The translations under genes and the position numbers were made by a program. Below, piece by piece: positions 27,060-36,929 of a stretch of 64,000 bases of DNA. Positions within the stretch are counted from its first letter, which is position 1. Every line of letters starts with the position of its first letter. The stretch lies in contig NZ_JARKMY010000002.1 of the NCBI RefSeq assembly GCF_029360725.1, positions 1,312,730 to 1,376,729 of the forward strand, read 5' to 3'. Under the pieces are notes generated by a model, which saw only the letters and a program-made list of their open reading frames with translations, did not search any database and was not told where the DNA came from. Source of the stretch: Chryseolinea sp. H1M3-3 (GTDB taxonomy: Bacteria > Bacteroidota > Bacteroidia > Cytophagales > Cyclobacteriaceae).

Positions 27060-28910
27060 ATGTATCATAAAACTGCAGGGCCGTGGTGCACCTTGTTGCT
27101 TATCGTTTTTGGTTTTAATATCGGCAGCCTTGCACAGGAAAAAAAGGATACGGTTAGCTCGCAAGCAGGAATTGATACGACGAAATTTAACAAAGGCGTC
27201 AAAAAGCTCTTGGGACTTATCACGCGTGTACCTGAAGTGGACCAATCACCTTTCACCATCAAAAGTGAAGATCCTTTTTTGAAATACGAGGGAAAAATTA
27301 TTCGGAAGATCAACATACGACGCATTGGGTTTGACAAAATTGTTTTAGATACGGCCTACACTTTTCGAAGTTTTATTGCCAACACAGCCAACAATCTCCA
27401 TACGGATACTAAGGAATCTGTGATCAGAAATCATTTGTTCATTAGAGAAGGCAGACCACTGAATGCATATCGGGTGGCGGATAATGAACGCACAATTCGT
27501 AACCTGGAATTTATTTTGGATGCGCGAATTTTTGTAAAGCCGATTTCAAAAAGTTCAGACTCGGTCGATTTGCTTATCGTCACAAGAGATGTATTCAGTC
27601 TTGGTGGATCTGTCAGTACTTCCCTGCCCGGAAAATACAGAATAAGAATTCGCGATATAAATATTGCAGGTCTGGGACATTATGTTCAGGTCGGCCAAAT
27701 CTACGACCAGCGAAGAACACCTCGTTATGCTTACGAGGGTTTCTATCAGATAAACAATATAAAGGGGAGTTTTATCGACGCGAGCCTTGGCTACACAAAA
27801 CTCAATAGGGGTATCAGCGTTGGAAACGAGAATGAACGTTCTGTTTACTTCAAGCTGAGTAGAGCGCTATACCAACCTTTTGCCCGTTTCGCTGGGGCCA
27901 TTGAGTACAGTGATAACCTTTCAAGGAATGTTTACAGCGAAGCCGATAGCACTTTTTCCAGATATCATTATAGAATTCAAGATTATTGGATTGGGTATTC
28001 AATTGGTCATAAAAGATTGCCGAAAAACCTAAGGGAAAACAGGAACAGAACATTTCTCGCACTACGAAGTTTTAAGCAGTATTTTCTGAAGGGCGCAACG
28101 AATATTGATTTAACTGAGCCTGATCGTTTTGCATATAGGGATAGGTTGTCAATATTGGCGCAGCTGACATTCTTCCGGCAAGATTTCTACAAGACGCAAT
28201 ATGTGTTAGGCTTCGGACGAACAGAAGATGTGCCTCATGGCTACCGGATATCCTTTACGGGAGGGTGGGAGAGAGAATTACAAAGCAAAAGACCTTATGT
28301 AGGCAGCGAATTGAATTATAACAAAGTTCAGGCTACCGGAACCATCTTGACCTTCAATCTGAAGGTTGCCTCCTTTTGGAATGGAAGCGACGCTGAAGAC
28401 GGTCTGTTTTCATTTGATTTTACCAAATACAGTAAGATAAATAAGATAAGGAGATCGATTATCCGTACTCAATTCGAGTCCGGGTATGCTGTACTTTTTA
28501 ATCAAAATGTAAAAAGGGGAATTGATATTCGCGACTTGAATGGAATTGCGGGTTTCTTGACTGACAGTTTGGTAGGGCTCCAGCGTTTCACGATTGCACA
28601 GGAAGCAACGATTTTTACGCCATGGAAAGTTTTGGGATTTCGAATGGCGCCTACCGGAAGAGTTGAGTTTGCGTTGATTCAGCGCAGCGGCAAATTTTTG
28701 CAAGCACGAAATTTGTTTGCGGGATTGTCAGTGGGCCTAAGGGCTCGCAATGAAAATCTTATTTTCAACACGTTTGAAGCACGAATATTTTACTACCCCA
28801 GGATAGTTGAAGGACTTGACCATTTTCGGGCCACGATCATAACGAATTTCAGAATAAGATATCCCACCAACCTGGTAAACAAACCTTCCACTGTCTTTCC
28901 ATATTATTAG
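27060..28910 (+). CDS. BamA/TamA-like outer-membrane protein with POTRA domain
   Basis: 616 residues from the ATG at 27060. A signal peptide (1-26, ending LAQ) is followed by a linker and one or two POTRA-type domains (about 70-170). Characteristic phrases are GKIIRKINIRRIGFDKIV, VIRNHLFIREGRPLNAYRV, ERTIRNLEFILDARIFV and SVDLLIVTRDVFSLGG. From about 175 to the end the sequence is beta-barrel. The family exports or inserts proteins or lipids at the outer membrane. It is shorter than BamA (one or two POTRA domains instead of five) and has no chaperone or lipoprotein partner nearby, so it is a paralogue of unknown cargo. A small hairpin without T-run follows at 28927-28946. Confidence 0.75.
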   Translation: MYHKTAGPWCTLLLIVFGFNIGSLAQEKKDTVSSQAGIDTTKFNKGVKKLLGLITRVPEVDQSPFTIKSEDPFLKYEGKIIRKINIRRIGFDKIVLDTAYTFRSFIANTANNLHTDTKESVIRNHLFIREGRPLNAYRVADNERTIRNLEFILDARIFVKPISKSSDSVDLLIVTRDVFSLGGSVSTSLPGKYRIRIRDINIAGLGHYVQVGQIYDQRRTPRYAYEGFYQINNIKGSFIDASLGYTKLNRGISVGNENERSVYFKLSRALYQPFARFAGAIEYSDNLSRNVYSEADSTFSRYHYRIQDYWIGYSIGHKRLPKNLRENRNRTFLALRSFKQYFLKGATNIDLTEPDRFAYRDRLSILAQLTFFRQDFYKTQYVLGFGRTEDVPHGYRISFTGGWERELQSKRPYVGSELNYNKVQATGTILTFNLKVASFWNGSDAEDGLFSFDFTKYSKINKIRRSIIRTQFESGYAVLFNQNVKRGIDIRDLNGIAGFLTDSLVGLQRFTIAQEATIFTPWKVLGFRMAPTGRVEFALIQRSGKFLQARNLFAGLSVGLRARNENLIFNTFEARIFYYPRIVEGLDHFRATIITNFRIRYPTNLVNKPSTVFPYY

Positions 28911-29067
28911 GGCCTTAATTTCTTCAAGGATCAAGATGTTGATCCTCGCACTCGTAACTTTAATTTAAACATCTGACAAAAGGCTCAAATTAATTCTGAT
29001 AAACTACTATATCTTTTCCTAGATCCTTCCGTATAATGCTGTTATTCGGAAATCACCAACAAATTCA

Positions 29068-29835
29068 ATGATACACCCCATTTCTTTTATTAAGCCCACG
29101 CTGTCATTATTGTTTTTACTTTCTATTATCGCTGCTGCACCCGTGCAGGCCCAAAATTATTGGGAAAAGATCCCGGCACTTACTAGCCAGTGTTACTCCG
29201 ACAAGGATGATTTTGGGGAAAAGATTTACCTTCTCAAATCTGAGATTAAAGAAAAGTTGCAAAAAAGCCAGCAAGCAGCAGAGGCAAAGGCCAATAAGAT
29301 GACGAATGAAGAAAGGATGGCCATCGCCACAAAATATCAGCAGATGAAGCCGGATGAAATCATCAAAATGCAAAATGAGATGATGGAGATGCAACAATTA
29401 CAGGCCGATTTTCAGCAAAAGGCTACGGAATATGAAAACAGTTTTAATCAACTTGAAGCAGATTTCCGCGCTGAGTTTGGTAAAAAACTGGGCCCGATAG
29501 AACAGGAATATCAAAAGCTTCCCGATGGTGAAGGCACACCGGCGTGGGCTATAAAAAAAGGAGAGGAGTTGATGGCTGCATATAACAAAACCTATGAATC
29601 GATTTGTGATGCATACTTCACCTCACCTAATGCAAAATTTAAAATTTGGCTTAAAGACTATAATACCTTTCTTCGCGAACATGAAGTCCCCTTTAACAAG
29701 AAAATGCTAAAAACACAATATGCCCAAATTAATCTCACACCCGATGATGCCGATGCTACACTCATGGCTGTAGAAAAGTACCTGGATAAATGCGCCCTGA
29801 TATTTGCGCTTCGCAGACCTTATCGCCAAGGATGA
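29068..29835 (+). CDS. Exported hypothetical protein, largely helical/coiled coil
   Basis: 255 residues with a signal peptide ending VQAQ (about 1-28). The mature part is rich in Glu, Lys and Gln and strongly helical, with a heptad-like stretch from about 55 to 155 (SEIKEKLQKSQQAAEAKAN; NEMMEMQQLQADFQQKATEY). A conserved-looking tail contains FKIWLKDYNTFLREHEVPF, and two cysteines, at about 42 and 182, could pair. The family is not recognised. It follows the BamA-like gene by 157 bases on the same strand, so a periplasmic role near the outer membrane is conceivable but unproven. Confidence 0.7.
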   Translation: MIHPISFIKPTLSLLFLLSIIAAAPVQAQNYWEKIPALTSQCYSDKDDFGEKIYLLKSEIKEKLQKSQQAAEAKANKMTNEERMAIATKYQQMKPDEIIKMQNEMMEMQQLQADFQQKATEYENSFNQLEADFRAEFGKKLGPIEQEYQKLPDGEGTPAWAIKKGEELMAAYNKTYESICDAYFTSPNAKFKIWLKDYNTFLREHEVPFNKKMLKTQYAQINLTPDDADATLMAVEKYLDKCALIFALRRPYRQG

Positions 29836-30006
29836 TGTGATATGGAGTTGAGTCACCTAAGCATGAATTGGCCATAAAGAACTTGCTGGTTCCATCGTTC
29901 GGCTTGAAGTTTATTTGTCTGCTACACGTTGCGTCCTGAAGAGTATTTTACATCCTAACTATAAGGGATTTTCTGGGCCGAGAAGTGAGATTACGCAGTT
30001 TACCAA

Positions 30007-30990
30007 TCACTGCGAAACCATAGCGACTTCTTTACTATACTTCGACCTGTATTCCAAAGGAGACAAGCCTGTTATTTTTTTAAACACTTCCCTAAATGCT
30101 TTGTCATCAGAATAACCCACTTCACTCATCACCTCAAAAACACTTTTCCTCCCTTTTTCCAACGTACTTTTCGCGACTTCCACTTTTACACGTTGCAAAT
30201 ATTCTACCGGCGTATTTCCCGTTGCTTTGTTAAAACGTCGATCAAAATTCCGTCTGCTGATAGCAAGCTTGGAAGCCAGTTCCTCGAAAGAAATTTTTTC
30301 ACTAAGATTTTCTTCAATATAAGTTTGTGCTCTGCTTATCAACTCATCACCATGATTCTTCTGCGTTTGAAATATGTGAAAAGGTGATTGAGAGTGTCTT
30401 TCAATATCAATTTGAAAAAGTTTTGAACAGAAGATAGCAATCTCTCTGTTAAAATATTTTTCAACCAGCAATAGAATCAGGTTTAAAAATGAGTAGCCGC
30501 CACCATTGGTATAAATTCCCTTTTCAACAGTGATCAATTTGTCCGTTTGAAGATTAATATGGGGAAACATTCGTCTGAAATTTGCTGCTGCATTCCAATG
30601 TGTTGAACAGATTTTTCCATCTAGGAGACCTGAGGCTGCAAGTAAAAATACGCCTGAACAGATGCTCGCAATTTCAGCGCCACCCTTATATTGTTCTCCG
30701 ATCCAGTTAATCAGTCGTTGATTGTCTTCAATCAAATGTTCGTCATAATAAAATGAAGGTATAATGACCAGATCCGTTTTTTTAATGTCGCTAATATTTA
30801 TGGGATAAATCGAAAAGAATCCAAGATCCAACTTGAGTTCTTTTACGAGACCTGCAATGCGAACTTCAATTTTTGGCTGGTTTCCCATCGAGCGCCAATG
30901 TTCGTTTGCCCGTGTGAGAATTTCAAATGAACCTGTTATACTGCTCAGGTTAACATTGCCATTCGGAACAACTATGGTGACTTGTTTCAT
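30007..30990 (-). CDS. GlxA-type transcriptional regulator (DJ-1/PfpI domain plus AraC HTH)
   Basis: 327 residues from the ATG at 30990 (MKQVTIVVPNG); a longer frame to 31035 looks like untranslated leader. Residues 1-190 form a DJ-1/PfpI-like domain with the nucleophile-elbow region AEIASICSGVFLLAASGLL, and residues about 215-327 hold the AraC double helix-turn-helix (FNKATGNTPVEYLQRVKVE, SEVGYSDDKAFREVFKKITG). Regulators of this architecture sense small amides, amines or reactive carbonyls in other bacteria; here the ligand is unknown. The adjacent genes are the helical hypothetical and the DinB-like gene. Confidence 0.9.
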   Translation of the reverse strand: MKQVTIVVPNGNVNLSSITGSFEILTRANEHWRSMGNQPKIEVRIAGLVKELKLDLGFFSIYPINISDIKKTDLVIIPSFYYDEHLIEDNQRLINWIGEQYKGGAEIASICSGVFLLAASGLLDGKICSTHWNAAANFRRMFPHINLQTDKLITVEKGIYTNGGGYSFLNLILLLVEKYFNREIAIFCSKLFQIDIERHSQSPFHIFQTQKNHGDELISRAQTYIEENLSEKISFEELASKLAISRRNFDRRFNKATGNTPVEYLQRVKVEVAKSTLEKGRKSVFEVMSEVGYSDDKAFREVFKKITGLSPLEYRSKYSKEVAMVSQ

Positions 30991-31338
30991 TGCAGAATTT
31001 TGAACAAAGATACTTCGTGAGGTTGTCCAAATCAACCCCTTACAATGTCTACTTTACCCCTGTTGGCTCATGGATCCAGACTATATTTTTAAGACAAAAT
31101 TGTTCAAGCAACGTTGGGTGAGCAAAGGAGGTGAGATGTGCCTTCCAATCGTGTTATAGGTATCGTGACCGGAAATTCTCAAAGTCGTTGTTTTGAATTG
31201 CAACGATGTAACTAAGCTCGAAACGGTATTGAATGATAAATAACAAATCAACGAAACGTATTTATCGGTTAATGAGCAATATTTGCATGAATCTTTAACA
31301 TAAACAGCCAACTTTTACCCAATAAATCTCTTATCATT
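30991..31338. other. Divergent spacer between GlxA-type regulator and DinB-like gene
   Basis: About 350 bases expected to hold both promoters. No convincing promoter match, repeat, RNA or short gene was found. Confidence 0.45.
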
Positions 31339-31866
31339 ATGAAACTCACAAACCTTTTATCAGCATTATTGCTTCTTTTAACAGCCACTTTTGTTCATGC
31401 GCAACAGTCCATCGACGACATGGTAAAAGAATGGGAACGAGCCAAGGCTTATACCAAAGAATATCTGGATGTCATGCCCGAGTCTGGTTACGCGCTCAAA
31501 CCCACGCCGGAGATGCGCTCATTTGCTGACCAAATGCTGCACCTGACTGACGCTAACTATGGCTTTGCTGCCGGGGCGTCTGGTGAGAAAAGTCCCGTTG
31601 CATTCGGGGAGTCAGAGAAGGCAACGGATAAGTCCAAGGCTAATGTCACAAAACTCGTGATGGCCGGGTATGATTTTGTTATCAACACCATTAAAAAAAT
31701 GACGCCCCAGCAACTTGCCGAGCAAACAAAGTTGTTCAACAAGTTTGATATGACGAAGGGGATGGTGTTGACTAAATTGTTCGAACATCAGACGCATCAT
31801 CGGGGACAAACAACAGTTTATCTTCGTCTTGCAAAGGTTGTTCCTCCACAAGAGAAACTGTTTTAA
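31339..31866 (+). CDS. Exported DinB-family protein
   Basis: 175 residues with a cleavable signal peptide (1-21, ending VHAQ) and a DinB-like four-helix bundle. The likely metal-binding histidines are in HLTDAN (about residue 67) and HQTHHRGQ (about 151-158), which matches the His-x3-His pattern of the DinB/YfiT superfamily. Family members include metal-dependent thiol transferases and hydrolases, mostly cytoplasmic; this one is exported. The reaction is unknown. A terminator follows 25 bases after the stop codon. Confidence 0.8.
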   Translation: MKLTNLLSALLLLLTATFVHAQQSIDDMVKEWERAKAYTKEYLDVMPESGYALKPTPEMRSFADQMLHLTDANYGFAAGASGEKSPVAFGESEKATDKSKANVTKLVMAGYDFVINTIKKMTPQQLAEQTKLFNKFDMTKGMVLTKLFEHQTHHRGQTTVYLRLAKVVPPQEKLF

Positions 31867-31891
31867 TCATTTAACGTTTTGTTCGTAAAGC

Positions 31892-31920
31892 AAAGCACGG
31901 CATAAAGTCGTGCTTTTTTA
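31892..31920. terminator. Terminator after the DinB-like gene
   Basis: Inverted repeat AAAGCACG (31892-31899) / CGTGCTTT (31909-31916) followed by TTTT on the plus strand. It can also stop the convergent cyclase transcript ending at 31957. Confidence 0.8.
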
Positions 31921-31956
31921 TTTCCGTTGATGCAAGTGGAATAAGGCTGTCATACG

Positions 31957-33012
31957 CTATGCTAACAGGATCTCATTTAAGTCCAATTCCCGTTCCTTAC
32001 CTTTTAATTTGAACGCGCCAATTGGACGAATCTTGAAACCGGCATCAAATGTCAACTCGCGAAGGAGCGACGAAGATGAAATAATTCCTGCACCAATTTC
32101 TTTTCCTTTGCTCAAAATTCTAGCCGTTGTGTTAAGAACATCGCCCGAATACGTGATCTCTCTTTTTAATACGCCAACTTCACCCGCAACCACTTTTCCA
32201 CTGTGCAAGCCGGCGCTGAAACTTGGAACAAATCCGTAACGGCGAATATATTTCTGCTGGTTTCTTTTTATGTTCTCAATGATATCAAAATAACAACGAA
32301 TGCAGCGGTTGTCTACGATGCCATCCTGATGATCCCACGCTACAACGGCCTCATCACCTACATATTGATAAATCTCCCCCTGGTTGTTGAGAATCGGTTC
32401 TGCCATGTCGGCAAAGAAATCACGGAGCAATTGATGATACAATTCGTCCCCGAGTTTTTCCGCGATCGTTGTGGATGAGTTTAGATCCAGGAACATGAAA
32501 ATTCTCTTCTCCTCTTGCGGTACATGGTATTTTCCACGCAAGATATTTCCGAAACCATTTTGTCCTACCTTACAGCTTAGTTGAAGTAAAAATTGGGTCA
32601 ACGCAACAACTACAAACCATGCCATAATATTTTTGATGCGACTTGTGTCATGTAGAAAATAAGTGAAAGATCCATTGGATGTTCCAAAGGCTGTGGCTTT
32701 CACTATGATAATAATCAAGATAATGATTGCGAACGAAAAGATAATGGCGAGGATCGTGTAGCCATACGGTTTATCCTGGAACCAGACATTAATGTAAAAA
32801 ACGAGAAAGCTGCCCCCCAATAATCCACCAATCAACGCGGAGACCAGATGTTGACTGAGCGAATTTGAAAATGAATAGCTGGATGATAGACCTTTCGAAT
32901 CATGTGTCAGGAGCACCAGGTGATCATAAAACGAAATAAAGGTTCCAACCACCATCCAAGATAAAATGATGATGAACAATTGCCGGACTTTTATTTCTGT
33001 GGATCGACTCAT
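31957..33012 (-). CDS. Membrane-bound class III adenylate/guanylate cyclase
   Basis: 351 residues. Four hydrophobic segments (about 10-30, 55-75, 85-106, 128-148) anchor a cytoplasmic catalytic domain (about 168-345). The key catalytic residues are present: metal-binding Asp176 in FMFLDLNSS and Asp220 in YQYVGDEAVVAW, and transition-state Asn294 and Arg298 in DVLNTTARIL. It should therefore make a cyclic nucleotide; whether cAMP or cGMP cannot be read safely. It is a paralogue of the cyclase at 47402-48544, with the same layout. No cyclic-nucleotide receptor is nearby. Confidence 0.85.
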   Translation of the reverse strand: MSRSTEIKVRQLFIIILSWMVVGTFISFYDHLVLLTHDSKGLSSSYSFSNSLSQHLVSALIGGLLGGSFLVFYINVWFQDKPYGYTILAIIFSFAIIILIIIIVKATAFGTSNGSFTYFLHDTSRIKNIMAWFVVVALTQFLLQLSCKVGQNGFGNILRGKYHVPQEEKRIFMFLDLNSSTTIAEKLGDELYHQLLRDFFADMAEPILNNQGEIYQYVGDEAVVAWDHQDGIVDNRCIRCYFDIIENIKRNQQKYIRRYGFVPSFSAGLHSGKVVAGEVGVLKREITYSGDVLNTTARILSKGKEIGAGIISSSSLLRELTFDAGFKIRPIGAFKLKGKERELDLNEILLA

Positions 33013-33214
33013 ACTTGCGTTTCCTTCTTTCTTAACAGTAAAATTAGCCGCGGCCGTTGACTCAACCGGGGGGTAATTCGGCCTTTTAAAGGGTATTTTG
33101 CGACAAATTCAATTTCAGTGACTAAGGAATTTCTAAGTCAATTTCTAACAATGTTATGGTTTTCGAGTTTAAGCACTGGCGGGTAACAGCTCCCATTAAG
33201 ACTTCGATATCTGA

Positions 33215-33754
33215 ATGAAATACAAAATATTTATCACTGGGCTAACAGTTTTCATCGGTACGCTATTGATCCTTACCGCGTGCCAAACAACACCTAACAA
33301 TGTTGAAGTTGTTAAGTCGTTTGATATCAGCAAGTATACAGGCAATTGGTTCGAAATTGCGCGTCTTGATTTTCGTTTTGAAAAGAACCTGAACAACACC
33401 ACAGCGGATTACTCACTAAATGATGACGGTACCATTAAAGTTGTCAACCGTGGTTATAACTATAAAAAACAGAAGTGGGTAGAAGCTACAGGCAAAGCAA
33501 AATTTGTGGAAGCAAAGGATGAGGGACGGCTCAAAGTTTCCTTCTTTGGACCATTCTATTCAGGTTACAACGTTATCGCCATTGATCCGGACTACAAATA
33601 TGCCCTCATAGCAGGGGAGAGTATGAAATACCTGTGGCTACTGTCACGCGAAACAACCATGCCGGAAAATATTAAACAGGCCTACCTAAAAAAGGCAGAA
33701 GGCATTGGCTACAAGACTTCTGATTTGGTTTGGGTTGAACATAATCGTCAATAA
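33215..33754 (+). CDS. Lipocalin family lipoprotein (Blc-like)
   Basis: 179 residues, very close to the length of E. coli Blc. The signal ends with a lipobox LLILTAC (Cys about 22). The lipocalin signature YTGNWFEIARLDFRFE is followed by the strands of the barrel, including YNVIAIDPDYKYALIAG and YLWLLSRETTMP, both typical of bacterial lipocalins. The protein is expected to be an outer-membrane lipoprotein binding fatty acids or lysophospholipids and acting in envelope stress. It is a single gene. Confidence 0.9.
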   Translation: MKYKIFITGLTVFIGTLLILTACQTTPNNVEVVKSFDISKYTGNWFEIARLDFRFEKNLNNTTADYSLNDDGTIKVVNRGYNYKKQKWVEATGKAKFVEAKDEGRLKVSFFGPFYSGYNVIAIDPDYKYALIAGESMKYLWLLSRETTMPENIKQAYLKKAEGIGYKTSDLVWVEHNRQ

Positions 33755-33800
33755 CGACGTTGATTGATCATGCCTGAATCCAGCCGTCTTCTCATCACCC

Positions 33801-36629
33801 TCACAAAGATTCATCAACCAGGTATAGAATAGATTCATAGTTTGCGTTCACCGCTTCCGTCATAGCGATCTCACATGTTTTTGTTGAAGCGTAGTAACCA
33901 TCGTATTGCTCCTTTCGAACTTCAGCCGCTTCAAAAAATGTCGCTGACGCCGTTAACTCGGGAATAAGAAAACCTCGATCACCTGCCATACCACAGCATC
34001 CCTTGTGTTTAGGAACAGTCACTTGCTGGGCAAAATACGTTGCTATTGCAACGAACTTGTTTTCGGTTTTCATTTTCGTTAATGAGCATACCGGGTGCAG
34101 GACAACACGTCTGCTCTTTTGCTTCGCATCTGCATAAGGCATTACCATGTCATGTAAAAAATCCACAACATCAAAAATGACCAAGCGATCATATTTTGCG
34201 GCTCTTTCAATATCGAGTGCTGGCCGGATCTGATGGAGTGTATAGGCGCATGAACTGATGTCGATAACCACGGGAATTCGCCCTTCGATGGTAGCATTCC
34301 ACAGGTGATCCACAATCTTGTTTGCGGTGAAGCAGTAAGCATCTTGAAATCCTTTAGAAGAAAATATTTGACTGCAGCAACTTCCCGTAGCCTCATCCAG
34401 TATGCTAACGCTAACATTTACTTTTTGACAAACGCTTAGAAACGTCTCCATGATGTTTTTTTCTTTTCCCGCATAGCTTCCCATAACCCTTGATATACAC
34501 GATGGAAAATACACAATGGATCTTTCGCTGCGATCAGTCACTGCGTTGTCTTTTCCGTTGATGGACGGCAGGGAAGGAGGAGCCTGCAGCGCGTTTGACC
34601 AAAGCGGCATGCCTGGAAAAACAGTTTTAATTCCCTTCGTCATTTTTCGCATGGCGTTGATTCCAAAAATCTTATTGACAGCATGTCCCGTCGTCAAGGC
34701 CACCCTGGTAAGCCATTCCATTGTTTTAAAATTCTTCGCCACCGTTAAAGCAATTCGATTCGCCCAAGGCGAATGATTTTCCCTTCTTAGCCTTTTGATA
34801 AGGTCGCCGGTATTAATGTCGACAGGACATGCCGTTGCACACATTCCATCCACTGCGCAAGTATCTTTCCCATCATATTCGTATTCGTTCAGCAGTTGTT
34901 TATACCTCGATTGGTCTCCCTGAAGTTGCAGGCTTTTCATTACCCTTCGTATCACGATTCGTCGCCTGGGAGAGGTCGTAAGGTCATGGCTCGGACAAAC
35001 ATGTTCACAAAAACCACATTCTATGCATCGGTCTACCTCTTCTTCAACAGCGGGTAACTTCTTCAGGTATTTGATGTGCGCATCGGAATTGTCGTTGATG
35101 ATAACCCCCGGATTGAGAAGATTTTCGGGATCTATAATTTTTTTAAGCCTTCTCATCATGTCGTAAGCTTCACCGCCCCATTCGACTTCAACAAAAGGCG
35201 CCATGTTACGGCCGGTGCCATGTTCACCTTTAAGGGTACCGTTATATTTATCAACAACGAGTTTCACTACGTCCCGGATAAATCGATCATACCGAAGTAT
35301 GTCATCTTCATCATTGAATGATTGGGTGACGACAAAGTGAATATTGCCATCTTTAGCGTGGCCAAAGATGATGGCATTAAAGTATTTGTATTTTTTAAAG
35401 AGTACTTGCAAATCGAGTATGGCATCTCCAAGCCTTTCTACTGGAAAAGCCAAATCTTCCAAAATCACCGTTGTTCCGCTAGCCCTGACTGCACCTACGG
35501 CAGGAAAAAGTCCTTTGCGGACTTTCCATAAGAATGCTTGCTCATCCGGGTCTGTGGTAAATTGTGGTGTATTCAGCAATGACAGTTCATGGATCGAATT
35601 TAGAAAGCGGTCTACTCTTTCCGTCAAGTCTGTGTTTGACTTCTCCTGAAATTCAATTAAAAGCGCAGCGGCCGTTTCCGGTAGTGTTTTAATAACGGCA
35701 GGCATACCCGCCAGGTTCTCCACTGCATGAAGTGATGCCCTATCCATGAGCTCGACCATCATCGCGCCAGCTAGCTTGAGTGGTACAATCGCCTTGCAGG
35801 CCGCGTAGATGTCGGGAAAATAAAGTAGCGTTGTGGATTTATAAGGATAGTCTGGCACGGTTTCCAAAACTGCTTCCGAAATAAATGCGAGCGTGCCTTC
35901 TGCTCCGATCAATAGATGCGCTAGGATGTCAAGCGGATGTTCAAAATCGACAAAAGCATTTAAAGAATAACCGACCGTTGTTTTTGTTTTGTATTTAGCA
36001 CGTATCTTCTCATATAACATTTTATTCTGCCTGATCTCATCCCGGATAGTCTGAAGTGTTTCCGAAATCTCTTTACATTCTATTTTAAATCTTTCGTAAT
36101 CTGTTTTGGACTCTGTCGTGAACGTTTTTCCATTGGGAAGAATGAACCGGATATATTTTGTTGTGTGATAAGAGTTGAGGCTTACGCCGCAGCACATTCC
36201 GCTCGCATTGTTGGATAGGATTCCTCCGATCATCGCCGAATTGATGCTGGCAGGATCGGGCCCAATTTTACGTTGATGTTTTTTTAAATAGGTATTCACC
36301 ATGGCACCGGTTATGCCAGGTTGCACGCGCACCAGTGCTCCATCATCCTGGAGCGTTACCTTCTTCCAAAACTTGCTAAGGTCTACAAGAATACCATCCG
36401 TGATCGACTGCCCCGAAAGACTCGTTCCTCCGGTACGAAATACCAAAGGGATTTTGTTTTTATTAGAAAACTCAAACAATGCAATTATTTCTTCCTCCGT
36501 ATTCGGCTGCACCACAGCTTTAGGCATCAGGTAATAAAATCCTGCGTCGGCAGCAAAGGATACCAGATCAATGAACCGATCCCTGATTCTGCTTTCCGGT
36601 ATTATCTTCGTCAATTCGTTTCTCATCAC
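33801..36629 (-). CDS. FAD-linked oxidase / Fe-S fusion, D-lactate dehydrogenase-like
   Basis: 942 residues combining a flavoprotein and an iron-sulfur subunit. Residues about 30-260 are an FAD-binding PCMH domain (FRTGGTSLSGQSITDGILVD; GGILSNNASGMCCG), about 270-500 the FAD-oxidase C-terminal domain (HAKDGNIHFV, LKGEHGTGRNMAPF), and about 530-610 two 4Fe-4S motifs starting with CIECGFCEHVC at 535 and CAVDGMCATACP. The C-terminal 280 residues carry two cysteine-rich CCG-type blocks (GSCCSQIF, GCCGMAGD). This order matches the Dld-type or GlcD-GlcF-type respiratory dehydrogenases that oxidise D-lactate, glycolate or other 2-hydroxy acids at the membrane. A second Met follows the first, so the start may be one codon later. 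Confidence 0.9.
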   Translation of the reverse strand: MMRNELTKIIPESRIRDRFIDLVSFAADAGFYYLMPKAVVQPNTEEEIIALFEFSNKNKIPLVFRTGGTSLSGQSITDGILVDLSKFWKKVTLQDDGALVRVQPGITGAMVNTYLKKHQRKIGPDPASINSAMIGGILSNNASGMCCGVSLNSYHTTKYIRFILPNGKTFTTESKTDYERFKIECKEISETLQTIRDEIRQNKMLYEKIRAKYKTKTTVGYSLNAFVDFEHPLDILAHLLIGAEGTLAFISEAVLETVPDYPYKSTTLLYFPDIYAACKAIVPLKLAGAMMVELMDRASLHAVENLAGMPAVIKTLPETAAALLIEFQEKSNTDLTERVDRFLNSIHELSLLNTPQFTTDPDEQAFLWKVRKGLFPAVGAVRASGTTVILEDLAFPVERLGDAILDLQVLFKKYKYFNAIIFGHAKDGNIHFVVTQSFNDEDDILRYDRFIRDVVKLVVDKYNGTLKGEHGTGRNMAPFVEVEWGGEAYDMMRRLKKIIDPENLLNPGVIINDNSDAHIKYLKKLPAVEEEVDRCIECGFCEHVCPSHDLTTSPRRRIVIRRVMKSLQLQGDQSRYKQLLNEYEYDGKDTCAVDGMCATACPVDINTGDLIKRLRRENHSPWANRIALTVAKNFKTMEWLTRVALTTGHAVNKIFGINAMRKMTKGIKTVFPGMPLWSNALQAPPSLPSINGKDNAVTDRSERSIVYFPSCISRVMGSYAGKEKNIMETFLSVCQKVNVSVSILDEATGSCCSQIFSSKGFQDAYCFTANKIVDHLWNATIEGRIPVVIDISSCAYTLHQIRPALDIERAAKYDRLVIFDVVDFLHDMVMPYADAKQKSRRVVLHPVCSLTKMKTENKFVAIATYFAQQVTVPKHKGCCGMAGDRGFLIPELTASATFFEAAEVRKEQYDGYYASTKTCEIAMTEAVNANYESILYLVDESL

Positions 36630-36929
36630 TTACTGAACCAAAATTTCATTCTATAATACGACAAATTCGTTTCAGTTTTCTTAACTATCGGGCCGAGCAT
36701 CCCCTTTATCCATCAATTGAAGACTGAGAAGTGACGAGGAAGTATGCTAAGTAACTCAAACAGTGAGCTAACTGCTACGGTCGTGCTTTTGACTAATTAC
36801 TTAATCACAAAAGAGGTTGTAAAGTTGATAAGGCTGAAGCCGTAAAGCAGGTCTAGCATAGCGCTCTGAGATTCTTTGCAGAGTACATCTTCCTCGTTAT
36901 CCATTCAACTCCGACGCTCGCTGTAAGTC
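36630..36929. other. Spacer upstream of the FAD/Fe-S gene
   Basis: 300 bases between two minus-strand genes. It presumably carries the promoter of the FAD/Fe-S gene; nothing specific was recognised. Confidence 0.4.

Noticed and set aside
33057-33065. TTGACTCAA near the start of the first cyclase gene
   Set aside because: A single arm without its partner; a 9-base match is expected by chance in 64 kb of searching.
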